From assembly GCA_035628055.1 (NCBI GenBank), contig DASPKO010000060.1, positions 1 to 31,720 of the forward strand: a DNA stretch of 31,720 bases. The letters are read 5' to 3'. This document shows, piece after piece, positions 15,373-22,632 of the stretch. The notes under the pieces are model-generated. The model worked only from the letters and a program-made list of their open reading frames with translations. It was not told the DNA's origin and did not search any database. The first letter of the stretch is position 1, and the number at the start of each line of letters is the position of its first letter. This DNA comes from DASPKO01 sp035628055. Lineage in GTDB: Bacteria > Planctomycetota > Phycisphaerae > Phycisphaerales > UBA1924. The position numbers were made by a program, and so were the translations under genes.

Positions 15373-16332
15373 ATGAAGTGGTTCTGGGCGCTCATCGCCG
15401 CCGCGGCCCTCGGGGCGATCGCCCTGCTGGCGCTCCGGGCCGGGCCCGAGGACTCCCCGCTGGGCGCGGGCACGACCGGCCCCGCGCGCCCGTCCCCTGC
15501 CGACGCGGCGCCGGCGCACGTCCCCGTGCCGCCCTCCACGCTTCCCGCGCCCGACAGAGCCCCGCCCAAGGGCGTCGCTCCCGATCCCACGCCGGCACCC
15601 GCCGCGCCCCTTCCCGCCGAACCGGCCCGACCCGCCCGGGCGCCAACCGAGCCGGCCTCGCCCGAGCCAGCGGCGCCGGGCCCGGCTCCGACCCCTGACC
15701 CGACTCCTGACCCGGCGCTCCCGGGCACGCCCGACCCGGCCGCTCCGAACCCCACCGCCGCGCCGACCGCCTCGCCCCCGGCGACTCCGGACCCCGCGCC
15801 CGGCGAGCCTCCTCCCGGCCAGCCCGCGCCCGGCCAGCCCGCGCCCCCCGGCGACGCCAAGCCCGCGCTCAAGGTCACCGAGCGCGACGACGGCACCCTG
15901 CGCGTCAACGATCGCTTCGTCATCACGGGCGCCGGCACCCCCGAGAACCCATATGAGATCCCCTGGGAGTTCCTCGCCAGCGCCCAGGAAACCTATCGTC
16001 CCCGGCTGGGCCAGAAACTCCTGCCGCCCTGGCTCGATCTTATAAACGGCAAGCACGTGCGCATCACGGGCTATATCGCCTTCCCCATCGTCGCCCAGGA
16101 GCCCGACGAGATGCTCATGATGCTCAACCAGTGGGACGGGTGCTGCATCGGCGTCCCTCCCACGCCCTACGACGCCGTCGAGGTCAAGCTCGCCAAGCCC
16201 CCCGTGGGCGAGGACCGCCTCGCGGCCTACGGCTCGGTCACGGGCCGCTTCAAGGTCGATCCCTACCTGGTCAAGGACTGGCTCATCGGCCTCTACACGA
16301 TGGACGCCGCGACGCTCAAGATCGAAGACTGA
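15373..16332 (+). CDS. DUF3299 domain protein, membrane-anchored
   Basis: The protein has 319 residues. An N-terminal signal or anchor (about 1-20, WFWALIAAAALGAIALLAL) is followed by about 130 residues of Pro/Ala-rich linker (about 25-160, with near-repeated APGQPAPGQP and DPTPDP). The globular C-terminal domain is DUF3299-like: LLPPWLDLINGKHVRITGYIAFP, EMLMMLNQWDGCCIGVPP, AVEVKLA, YGSVTGRFKVD. The adjacent Cys-Cys is typical of the family and may bind metal, but this is not established. The linker would span the cell-wall or periplasmic space. The start at 15373 is the ATG preceding the hydrophobic segment. Function is unknown; some relatives lie near ABC export genes. Confidence 0.8.
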   Translation: MKWFWALIAAAALGAIALLALRAGPEDSPLGAGTTGPARPSPADAAPAHVPVPPSTLPAPDRAPPKGVAPDPTPAPAAPLPAEPARPARAPTEPASPEPAAPGPAPTPDPTPDPALPGTPDPAAPNPTAAPTASPPATPDPAPGEPPPGQPAPGQPAPPGDAKPALKVTERDDGTLRVNDRFVITGAGTPENPYEIPWEFLASAQETYRPRLGQKLLPPWLDLINGKHVRITGYIAFPIVAQEPDEMLMMLNQWDGCCIGVPPTPYDAVEVKLAKPPVGEDRLAAYGSVTGRFKVDPYLVKDWLIGLYTMDAATLKIED

Positions 16333-16339
16333 CCGGGCC

Positions 16340-16397
16340 GCCTCCGCGCGTCACCCCGCTCCGGACCGGGCGGTCGTTGCCCGCCCGGCGCGGAGGC
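16340..16397 (+). terminator. Nested GC-rich hairpin after the DUF3299 gene
   Basis: The outer arms GCCTCCGCGC (16340-16349) and GCGCGGAGGC (16388-16397) are perfect complements. An inner stem CCGGGCGG (16366-16373)/CCGCCCGG (16381-16388) has a 7-base loop and abuts the outer arm. No T-run follows; an AT-rich stretch starts at 16401. It begins seven bases after the stop. It could be a terminator without a U-tract, an mRNA-stabilising structure, or part of the leader of the next operon. Confidence 0.45.
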
Positions 16398-16485
16398 TCG
16401 AAATTATGTTTATCTGAATGTTGAGGATTTGCATGGCGCGCTCCGCGCCCGCCCGGGTACGCTGCGCGGTGAAAGAAGCTCACAC

Positions 16486-16992
16486 ATGAGACTCTCACCC
16501 CTCTCGGCCCTCCTCGCCCCGTTGCTCCTCTTCTGTCTTAGCCCGGGCACCGCCCTGGGCCAGGACGATCCCGGAGCGGACGTCGTCTACGTCGCGGTTG
16601 AGTGGGACGAGGGCGACTCCCCCGAGAGCTGGAGTCTGACTGGTTTCAAGTGCGTCGACGTCTCCCTCGGCTGCCCCGCGGGCACCGTCTTCGTCGATGC
16701 GCCCCTCGGAAACGTCTCCGGCTGCACGCCCGTCGGGGGCAGCCCGCCCACGAGCTGTGATGGTCAGTGCACGATCTGTTCCGGGCAGAACATCGAGGGC
16801 CGCCTCTGCAAGAAGGGACTGCCCATCGAGACGTGCGACTCCGCCGGCTCCGGCGCTCTGTTGAACTGTGGGAAACAGGCAAGAGTGAACTGCGGAACCG
16901 GCGGCACCAACGCCGGGCCCAACGGCTGCAGTTGCCCGCCCCCGGCAGACTACCCACCCAACACGGACTGCAAGGTGCAGCAGTGCCAGTAA
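16486..16992 (+). CDS. Cysteine-rich secreted protein, unknown
   Basis: The protein has 168 residues. The signal peptide is about 1-25 (LSALLAPLLLFCLSPGTALGQ). The mature part holds 14 cysteines at close spacing (KC, GC, GC, SCDGQCTIC, LCKK, TCDS, LNC, NCGTGG, GCSCPPP, DC, QC), an even number that could form seven disulfides. It is otherwise Gly/Pro/Asp-rich. ATG 16486 is chosen because it begins the signal peptide and has GAAAGAAG upstream; an in-frame ATG at 16429 would add a basic non-signal stretch. It overlaps the next gene by 10 bases, making it the first gene of a three-gene operon of exported proteins. I do not recognise the family. A small disulfide-rich extracellular domain is as much as can be said. 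Confidence 0.75.
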   Translation: MRLSPLSALLAPLLLFCLSPGTALGQDDPGADVVYVAVEWDEGDSPESWSLTGFKCVDVSLGCPAGTVFVDAPLGNVSGCTPVGGSPPTSCDGQCTICSGQNIEGRLCKKGLPIETCDSAGSGALLNCGKQARVNCGTGGTNAGPNGCSCPPPADYPPNTDCKVQQCQ

Positions 16993-18191
16993 CCAGCGGC
17001 CTCGCCGCACTCCTCGGCCTGCTCGTGGCGTGCCGGCCCGGGCCGCCGCTCACGCCACCCCTCCCCGCGGCGCCGCCGCCCGCAGCCACCCGCGCCGAGA
17101 CTGCCCGCGACCCCCGCGCCGTCGCCCTGGTCGCGGCCCTTGAGGCCTACCACAACTCCGTCCGCAGCTTCGAGTGCGAGCAGTCGCTCTTCCAGGCGCC
17201 CGCGCCCGGGCGCTGGCTCCGCTCCGATTCCCGGCACATCGGGTTCGACGACCTCGGCCGCTGGTTCGTGCGCTCGGAATATAGCACCGCCGACCGGGAG
17301 GCCGGCACCCTCGGCGTCACCCGCGGGTACCGCTTCTACGACGGCGAGCGCCTCTTCGGCATGGACCCGGTCCTCATGCGCGGCGTCGTCAAGGACGACG
17401 ACAACGACAACCACTACGTCACCTCCCCCCCCCACCTCCTCGGCCGCTACGTCGACTACGAGCACTGGCGCCCCCTCCACGCCTTCCTGGGTGACGCCGA
17501 GTCCCTCGCCTACGAGCCCCCCAGCGCCGCCGAGCCCTGGCCCCTCGTCCGCGCCCAGGTCCGCCTGTTCGGGGCGCCCCACACTGTCGAGGTGCGCGTC
17601 GATCCCGTGCACGGCTTCTCCCCGCGCCGGATCCGCCTCATGGCCCCCCTGGGCGACCCCCAAATGGTCCTCGAGACCCTCCGCTACACGGAGGTCAGCG
17701 GCGTGCACCTGCCCTCCGTCGGGCTCAGCCACCACTACATCCGCTGGATGATCGAGCGGCGCTCCGAGGAGCTGGCCCGCGTCGAGGCCGACCGCCCCAA
17801 CTGGCCCCTCGCCGCCGACCTCTCGGGTCCGCTCGGGGCCCTGGACGAAGCGACCCGCGCGCAGATCTCCGAGGCGGTCCTCCGCCTCCGCGTCTCCGGG
17901 CCCTGCCCCCGGGAGCCGTCGGTTGTGTACGCGCCCGCCGGCGCCGCCGATTCTGTTGGCGCCTACGGGCCCAACGTCATGGTCTGCAACTACTCCATGG
18001 CCAACCGCCCCCTCCCCCCCGAGGCCTTCTGGCTCCCCATGCCCCCCGGCAAGGAGATCTACGACGGCTATCGCGCCCGCCGCTCCACCTTCGACCAGGC
18101 CCGCCCCTACCCCGATCTCGTCCCCGCACGCCCCGCGCGCCACGACCCGACCGCGCCGGACGACTCTCCAACCCCAGGAGCCGGAAGTTGA
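16983..18191 (+). CDS. Predicted lipoprotein, unknown function
   Basis: The protein has 402 residues. The start is GTG at 16983, with AAGG about 10 bases before it. The signal ends in LLVAC, a good lipobox with Cys at 17, followed by a Pro/Ala-rich spacer. The body starts AVALVAALEAYHNSVRSFECEQ and RWFVRSEY, GYRFYDGERLFG. This helix-then-antiparallel-strand pattern is reminiscent of LolA/LolB-like folds, but the similarity is too weak to assign. The C-terminal half has a conserved-looking VMVCNYSMANRPLPPEAFWLP block. Both ends overlap neighbours: 10 bases with the Cys-rich gene and TTGA with the DUF1573 gene. It is presumably inserted in a membrane facing the periplasm. Confidence 0.75.
   Translation: MPVTSGLAALLGLLVACRPGPPLTPPLPAAPPPAATRAETARDPRAVALVAALEAYHNSVRSFECEQSLFQAPAPGRWLRSDSRHIGFDDLGRWFVRSEYSTADREAGTLGVTRGYRFYDGERLFGMDPVLMRGVVKDDDNDNHYVTSPPHLLGRYVDYEHWRPLHAFLGDAESLAYEPPSAAEPWPLVRAQVRLFGAPHTVEVRVDPVHGFSPRRIRLMAPLGDPQMVLETLRYTEVSGVHLPSVGLSHHYIRWMIERRSEELARVEADRPNWPLAADLSGPLGALDEATRAQISEAVLRLRVSGPCPREPSVVYAPAGAADSVGAYGPNVMVCNYSMANRPLPPEAFWLPMPPGKEIYDGYRARRSTFDQARPYPDLVPARPARHDPTAPDDSPTPGAGS
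18176..18180 (+). promoter_or_regulatory. Shine-Dalgarno AGGAG deciding a TTG start
   Basis: AGGAG lies seven bases before TTG at 18188, inside the last codons of the lipoprotein gene. It supports the rare TTG as the initiator of the DUF1573 gene. Confidence 0.7.
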
Positions 18192-19303
18192 CTCGCGCCC
18201 CCCGTCACCCACTCACCCGGGTCGTCGCCGCCCTCCTGGCCCTCGCCGCCGCACCCTTTCCCAGAGCCGGCGCCACCCCGCCCCCGCCGACCAGCGCGCC
18301 GACCGCGAACCCCGCCCCCTCCGTCCGGCGCGGGCAGCTCTCCGTCCTCAAGCTCGTCAGGGCCGACCGGGAGAGCGTCGGCACCGTCAAGGTCGGCTCT
18401 CTCGCCCAGCGCACGCTCACCTTTTTCAACACCGCCACCGTTCCCGTCTCCATCACCCTCCAGTCCAAGACCTGCGGCTGCCTTAGCGCCTCCCTCGATC
18501 GCCAGACCGTCCACCCCGACCAGATTGTTACGGTCACCCTGGCGGCCACGGTCGCTCCCAGCCTCGGCGAGCAGGTCCAGTCGGCCCGTTTCGCCGTCAC
18601 CTGGACGGCCCCCGACGGCGCACCCGCCTCCGAGCAGGCCGTCTGCCTCGTCCGCTACGGCGCCGACCTGTCGTACATGGCGATGCCCCAGGTCATCAGG
18701 CGCACCGCCATCGCGGGCGTCCCGGTCTCTCATGGCGTCTGGCTGCGCTGGCTCGACGAGGGCGCCGCCGAGGCCTTTGTCGCCGCCAGCGCCACCTGTA
18801 CGGTGCCCGGCATGAGCCTCGAAGGCCCCCTCGAGACGCCCGGCTCGCCCGACGTCCGCATGTTCCAGATGGCCGGCACCCCTCTCGCGCCCGGGTTCTA
18901 CCCCGGCGAGGTGCGCCTCCGCGTCGCGCGCCCCGAGCCCAGCGAGCTCGTCGTCCCCGTCAAGCTCACCGTGCTCCCCGCCTGGTACTCGGAGCCCGGC
19001 GGCGCCGTCTTTGCCGGCGCCTCGGTCCCGCTCGATCTGCGCCTTTCGCCAAGAACCCCCGCGGCTCCCGCGCCCGCGCGCGTCACACTCCGGGGCGAGG
19101 CACCCTTTACCGCGCGGCTCGCCACCACCGACGGCGGCGCCGCCGTCGTCCGCCTCGAGCCCACCCGGCCGCTCGACCAGGCCGAGATCGGCTCCGCCCG
19201 CCTGCACGTCTTCGCCCAGAGCGGCGCCCTGCTCATGGACCTCCCGGTCGCGTGGTTCGGCCCCGAGGCGCTCGGCTCCGCCACGAGCACGCCGCCGCGC
19301 TGA
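18188..19303 (+). CDS. DUF1573 domain secreted protein
   Basis: The protein has 371 residues. The start is TTG 18188, which overlaps the lipoprotein stop (TTGA) and has AGGAG upstream. The signal peptide is about 1-28. Residues about 45-150 form a DUF1573 Ig-like domain: VGTVKVGSLAQRTLTFFNTA, then SKTCGC, the family's Cys-Gly-Cys motif, then HPDQIVTVTLAATV. Later segments (YPGEVRLRVARPEPSELVVPVKLTVLP; ARVTLRGEAPFTARLATTDGG) look like further beta-sandwich domains. DUF1573 is abundant in Planctomycetota and Bacteroidota and has no established function. An extracytoplasmic structural or binding role is the usual guess. It is the last gene of the exported-protein operon. Confidence 0.85.
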   Translation: MTRAPRHPLTRVVAALLALAAAPFPRAGATPPPPTSAPTANPAPSVRRGQLSVLKLVRADRESVGTVKVGSLAQRTLTFFNTATVPVSITLQSKTCGCLSASLDRQTVHPDQIVTVTLAATVAPSLGEQVQSARFAVTWTAPDGAPASEQAVCLVRYGADLSYMAMPQVIRRTAIAGVPVSHGVWLRWLDEGAAEAFVAASATCTVPGMSLEGPLETPGSPDVRMFQMAGTPLAPGFYPGEVRLRVARPEPSELVVPVKLTVLPAWYSEPGGAVFAGASVPLDLRLSPRTPAAPAPARVTLRGEAPFTARLATTDGGAAVVRLEPTRPLDQAEIGSARLHVFAQSGALLMDLPVAWFGPEALGSATSTPPR

Positions 19304-19331
19304 ACTCGCCCGGGCCCCCGCTGCCCGCGGC

Positions 19332-19337
19332 TACGCT
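19332..19337 (+). promoter_or_regulatory. -10-like hexamer TACGCT before the sucD-like gene
   Basis: TACGCT ends eight bases before the ATG at 19346, where no Shine-Dalgarno is visible. No clear -35 is present. It is listed because it repeats the start-proximal hexamer pattern. Confidence 0.3.
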
Positions 19338-19345
19338 TGCCGCCT

Positions 19346-20392
19346 ATGCCCATCCTCGTTGACGCCGCCACCCGCGTCATCTGCCAGGGAATCACCGGCG
19401 CCTTCGGCGCCCAGCACACCCGCGGGTGCCTCCACTATGGCACCCGCCTGGTCGGCGGCGTCACGCCCGGGAAGGGCGGCACCCGCGACGACAACGGGCT
19501 CCCGATCTTCGACACCGTCGAGGCCGCCGTCCGCGAGACCGGCGCCACCGCGACCATGATCTTCGTTCCCCCCGCCTTCGCCACCGACGCCATCCTCGAG
19601 GCCGCCGACGCCGGCATCCGGGTCATCTGCGCCATCACCGAGGGCGTCCCCGTACAGGACATGATCCGCGTCCGCGCCCTCCTCGACGATGCCAACGGCG
19701 GCACCGTCTCCGCCCGGAACGACCCCGGCGACGGCCCGCGCCCCGGGGCCCAGGCCGACCACGCCGCCGCCAGCCCGCAGCGCTCCGCCTGGGACCGTCT
19801 CATCCTCGTCGGCCCCAACTGCCCCGGCGTCATCACGCCCGGGCCCAGGTCCGGCACCGGTTCCTCAGCCCAGGACCCTCACACCCGCGCCGGGTGCAAG
19901 ATCGGCATCATGCCCGGGTACATCCACACCCACGTCAGCGAGGCCCGCCTCGGCAAGGCCGTCGGCATCGTCTCCCGCTCCGGAACACTGACCTACGAGG
20001 CCGTCTGGCAGACCAGCCGCCTCGGTCTCGCCCAGTCCACGTGCGTCGGAATAGGCGGCGACCCGGTCCGCGGCCTCAACCACGCCGACTGTCTTCGCCT
20101 CTTCCAGGACGACCCCGACACCCATGGCGTCCTCATGATCGGCGAGATCGGAGGAAGCGACGAGATCGAGGCAGCCGAGTTCATCCGGGCCCACGTCACC
20201 AAGCCCGTCGCCGCCTTCATCGCCGGGCGCACCGCACCCCCCGGCCGCCGCATGGGTCACGCCGGCGCCATCATCGGCTCGGCCGGCGACACCGCCGACG
20301 CGAAGATCAAGGCCCTTCAGGAGGCCGGTGTCTCGGTCGCCCTCAGCCCGGCGGACATGGGCTCGGCCATGCTGGCCGCCATGGGGGTGTAG
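19346..20392 (+). CDS. sucD: Succinate-CoA ligase alpha subunit-like protein
   Basis: The protein has 348 residues; ordinary SucD has about 290. The CoA-binding N-terminal part reads RVICQGITGAFGAQHT, YGTRLVGGVTPGKGG, and FVPPAFATDAILEA with ITEGVPVQDM. The ligase part has GPNCPGVITPG, GIMPGYIH, VGIVSRSGTLTYE, CVGIGGDPVRG and the phosphohistidine loop MGHAGAIIG (His305). The extra length is mostly two insertions: about 30 residues near 115-150 (SARNDPGDG...) and about 15 residues after GVITPG. SucD needs SucC, which is absent here, so the partner must lie elsewhere or this is a paralogue. The ATG at 19346 is preferred over a TTG three codons earlier. The active form would act in the TCA cycle or in acyl-CoA interconversion. 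Confidence 0.85.
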   Translation: MPILVDAATRVICQGITGAFGAQHTRGCLHYGTRLVGGVTPGKGGTRDDNGLPIFDTVEAAVRETGATATMIFVPPAFATDAILEAADAGIRVICAITEGVPVQDMIRVRALLDDANGGTVSARNDPGDGPRPGAQADHAAASPQRSAWDRLILVGPNCPGVITPGPRSGTGSSAQDPHTRAGCKIGIMPGYIHTHVSEARLGKAVGIVSRSGTLTYEAVWQTSRLGLAQSTCVGIGGDPVRGLNHADCLRLFQDDPDTHGVLMIGEIGGSDEIEAAEFIRAHVTKPVAAFIAGRTAPPGRRMGHAGAIIGSAGDTADAKIKALQEAGVSVALSPADMGSAMLAAMGV

Positions 20393-20421
20393 CGGCTCGC
20401 TCGGGCAACCGGTCACACCGG

Positions 20422-20440
20422 GCCCGCGTCCGGCGCGGGC
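20422..20440 (+). terminator. GC hairpin after the sucD-like gene
   Basis: GCCCGCG (20422-20428) pairs with CGCGGGC (20434-20440) around the 5-base loop TCCGG, 30 bases after the stop. The downstream bases GACACAAAACTGACATGAC are not a T-run, so this is a weak terminator candidate. It marks the left edge of the lower-GC island. Confidence 0.4.
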
Positions 20441-20467
20441 GACACAAAACTGACATGACCCCGTTTG

Positions 20468-20484
20468 TCACTTCACAAATAAGT
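20468..20484. promoter_or_regulatory. Small dyad CACTT/AAGTG at the island edge
   Basis: CACTT (20468-20472) and AAGTG (20480-20484) flank CACAAAT in an AT-richer stretch with an overlapping TTGT/ACAA dyad. It could be an operator for the nitrilase-domain gene about 110 bases downstream. Chance occurrence cannot be excluded. Confidence 0.25.
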
Positions 20485-20558
20485 GCCGCGCGCTCCCCCC
20501 GCGAGACGATCCCGTCGCCCGCGTGTTCACACGGAAGGCACGCGGCTCGACGTCCCGC

Positions 20559-20586
20559 TTGACAAGACCCCCGCCGGTGGTAGCGT
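20559..20586 (+). promoter_or_regulatory. Promoter of the nitrilase-domain gene
   Basis: A perfect -35 TTGACA (20559-20564), a 16-base spacer and -10 TAGCGT (20581-20586) lie seven bases before the ATG at 20594. The geometry predicts a transcript starting at or within a base or two of the ATG, a leaderless mRNA. No Shine-Dalgarno exists in the gap. The downstream ATG was chosen over earlier in-frame starts for this reason. Confidence 0.6.
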
Positions 20587-20593
20587 GGCCCCG

Positions 20594-22369
20594 ATGCCCG
20601 CGACGGAGGCCGTGAAGCGGCCCAAACGAATTCACGAGGTGGTAGCCGGATTGGGTTTTCCCAACTGGGTAACCGCGGCGGACGCCGATGTCATTTCGTG
20701 GCCGCCAAACCTCTTCGCGATCGCGATGATCCTGCTGCGAGACTCCGGCGCCTATCTCAACGTCGCCAAGCCCCCTGCCGAGCTCGGAGTGCTGGAGATC
20801 ACCGCGGGACAGTGGCAGGAGAAGGTTCGCAAGATCGGCAAAGAGTGGAGTCTCGACGCTCACAAGATCCCTTCCCCGGTCGTGGCCGCATGGGCCATCG
20901 TCAAGACGCATGCCGAGCTCTCGCTCACGGCCATCCGGGCCCAGGACGAGCTGTGGAAGACCCTGCTGTTTCTCGCCGCGGTCACGGACGAGGCCTGTGC
21001 CGGCGTGGGTGTCCTGGGCCGGCTGGAAGACCTGTGGGAGAGCCTCGAGTCCATCGAGCATCTCTCCGTCGACCAAGCCGTGGCGGCGGTGGAACGCACC
21101 GTCCAGTACCGCGCCACGCAGCGGCTCATTTCATGGTCGAAGGCGCACGAGCAGGACGAGAAGGTCTCGCTCGAGAACGCTTCAACGCTCTGCGACGGCA
21201 TCCACCAGTCGCGCGCCATCGTGCTCCCGAAGATGCGCACCCCGCAACGCGGCATCTCCATCCGTTCTCTCAGTCACAACCTCGCCCTGTTCACGGGCTG
21301 CGACGTGGCGCCGGCGTGGTTGGTGACCCGCGACGGCGCTCGCCTCGAAGGCGCAGGCGCCACCCGCCGGCGCCGGACATTCAACGTCCTGGTCTACCCT
21401 CATCCCTTCCGGATCGATCCCGTGCAGTTCCGCCCGATCAAGGGCCATGACGCGACGTGCGCTCGAATGGCAAGCCATTGCGGCCTCTTTGAATACGACG
21501 CGCGCGAGCATGAATCGACGCTCGGCGGTCTGAACCGGATCCTCGACGGCACCGATGCGAGCGTGGGTCGCATCGACATGGTGGTCCTCCCGGAGATGGC
21601 CGCCAGCCGGATGCAGGTCGACAAGGAGTGGCGCCAGGGAACGCCGCGGGACGTCCCCGTCTTCGTCTGTGGCGTATGCGAACCGCCAACCGACACCCAG
21701 CTCGGCAGAAACTACGCGATGGTCCGGTGCCCGGCGCCGTCAGACAACGACGACGCGACCGTCGAGGTCTTCGAAGCCACCCAGCACAAGCACCACCGTT
21801 GGGCACTCGACGACGCGCAGATCCGAATGTACGGGCTCAGCAGGGGCCTGGATCCCGGAACCTTGTGGTGGGAAGGGATCCAGCTTGATGAGCGCAACGT
21901 GTACTTCTTTACATTAGACGAAGACTATATCTTCTCGGTCATGATCTGCGAGGACCTCGCACGCCCAGACCCGGTTGGTGAGCTGGTCCGTGCCGTGGGC
22001 CCGAACCTGGTGGTGGCGCTGCTGCAGGATGGTCCCCAGATCTCGCAGCGCTGGGCGTGCCGCTACGCCACCGCGCTCTCCGACGACCCCGGCTGCTCTG
22101 TTCTCACGGTAACGAGCCTGGGCATGACCCGCCTCAGCCGGCCCGGCGACTTCCGGGCCGAACACGCGCGGAAAGTGGCTATGTGGCGCGACCAGGTTAC
22201 CGGGTTTCGCGAGTTCGCGCTTCCGGAGAACGCTCACGCGCTCGTCCTCACTCTCACCGAGACATCGGTCCGAGAATATACCGCCGATGGCCGTGATGAT
22301 CGCGAGCAGGCCGGGTGCCTGCGCCTCGGGGGCGTGCACTTCCTTGACGCCGAGGGCCGCTGCGTATAG
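20594..22369 (+). CDS. Helical-domain plus nitrilase-fold protein, candidate defence effector
   Basis: The protein has 591 residues. Residues about 1-230 are predicted mostly helical, with no family I can name; SWPPNLFAIAMILLRDSGAYL and a RSLSHNLAL segment stand out. Residues about 260-560 form a carbon-nitrogen hydrolase-like domain: FNVLVYPHPFRI, then VVLPEMA with Glu334, QHKHHRW with Lys399, and SVMICEDLA with Cys452, followed by VVALLQDGP. These fit the Glu-Lys-Cys triad, though the Lys-Cys spacing (53) is longer than in simple nitrilases. There is no signal peptide. The gene is less GC-rich than its neighbours and sits between housekeeping genes. A nitrilase-like domain is known at the C-terminus of DRT1-type defence reverse transcriptases; this protein lacks any RT motif. 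Substrate and role are unknown. Confidence 0.75.
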   Translation: MPATEAVKRPKRIHEVVAGLGFPNWVTAADADVISWPPNLFAIAMILLRDSGAYLNVAKPPAELGVLEITAGQWQEKVRKIGKEWSLDAHKIPSPVVAAWAIVKTHAELSLTAIRAQDELWKTLLFLAAVTDEACAGVGVLGRLEDLWESLESIEHLSVDQAVAAVERTVQYRATQRLISWSKAHEQDEKVSLENASTLCDGIHQSRAIVLPKMRTPQRGISIRSLSHNLALFTGCDVAPAWLVTRDGARLEGAGATRRRRTFNVLVYPHPFRIDPVQFRPIKGHDATCARMASHCGLFEYDAREHESTLGGLNRILDGTDASVGRIDMVVLPEMAASRMQVDKEWRQGTPRDVPVFVCGVCEPPTDTQLGRNYAMVRCPAPSDNDDATVEVFEATQHKHHRWALDDAQIRMYGLSRGLDPGTLWWEGIQLDERNVYFFTLDEDYIFSVMICEDLARPDPVGELVRAVGPNLVVALLQDGPQISQRWACRYATALSDDPGCSVLTVTSLGMTRLSRPGDFRAEHARKVAMWRDQVTGFREFALPENAHALVLTLTETSVREYTADGRDDREQAGCLRLGGVHFLDAEGRCV

Positions 22370-22449
22370 TGCCTCCCGAGAAACGGGGAGCGGTTGAAGT
22401 GCGTATGGTTCTGGAGCCGATACCACGGTACCTTTGCTCGCGAGGAACG

Positions 22450-22632
22450 ATGTCGCTCACCAAGCACGGCAACTCAACGACCACAGCGGCTGAGGCGCTC
22501 CGTTCCCAGATCCAGCAATGGATTCATAAGAAGGCCGAGGTCAGGACCAGCCAGCCCCTTCACCCGGCAAGCACCTGCCCGCCCTCGCCGCAGCGGCCCG
22601 CCTCTCAGGCGCCGCGCCCCATCGGCCCCTGA
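22450..22632 (+). CDS. Possible small protein downstream of the nitrilase gene
   Basis: The ORF has 60 codons. The ATG at 22450 is preceded by GAGGAACG, a reasonable Shine-Dalgarno. The first about 35 residues look protein-like (TTTAAEALRSQIQQWIHKKAEV, an amphipathic helix with a basic end) and share the lower GC of the island. After about base 22560 the composition switches to Pro/Ser/Ala-rich high-GC sequence up to the stop. This is either a genuine small protein cotranscribed with the nitrilase gene (80-base gap) or the 5' remnant of a longer gene cut at the island's right edge. I recognise no family. Confidence 0.35.
   Translation: MSLTKHGNSTTTAAEALRSQIQQWIHKKAEVRTSQPLHPASTCPPSPQRPASQAPRPIGP

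Noticed and set aside
20594..22369. Reverse transcriptase domain in the nitrilase protein
   Set aside because: I looked for YxDD/FxDD-type and neighbouring RT motifs in the N-terminal half and found none.
22372..22391. Terminator after the nitrilase gene
   Set aside because: CTCCCG/CGGGGAG gives only a 5-6 bp stem with a bulge and no T-run, and a possible downstream ORF follows.
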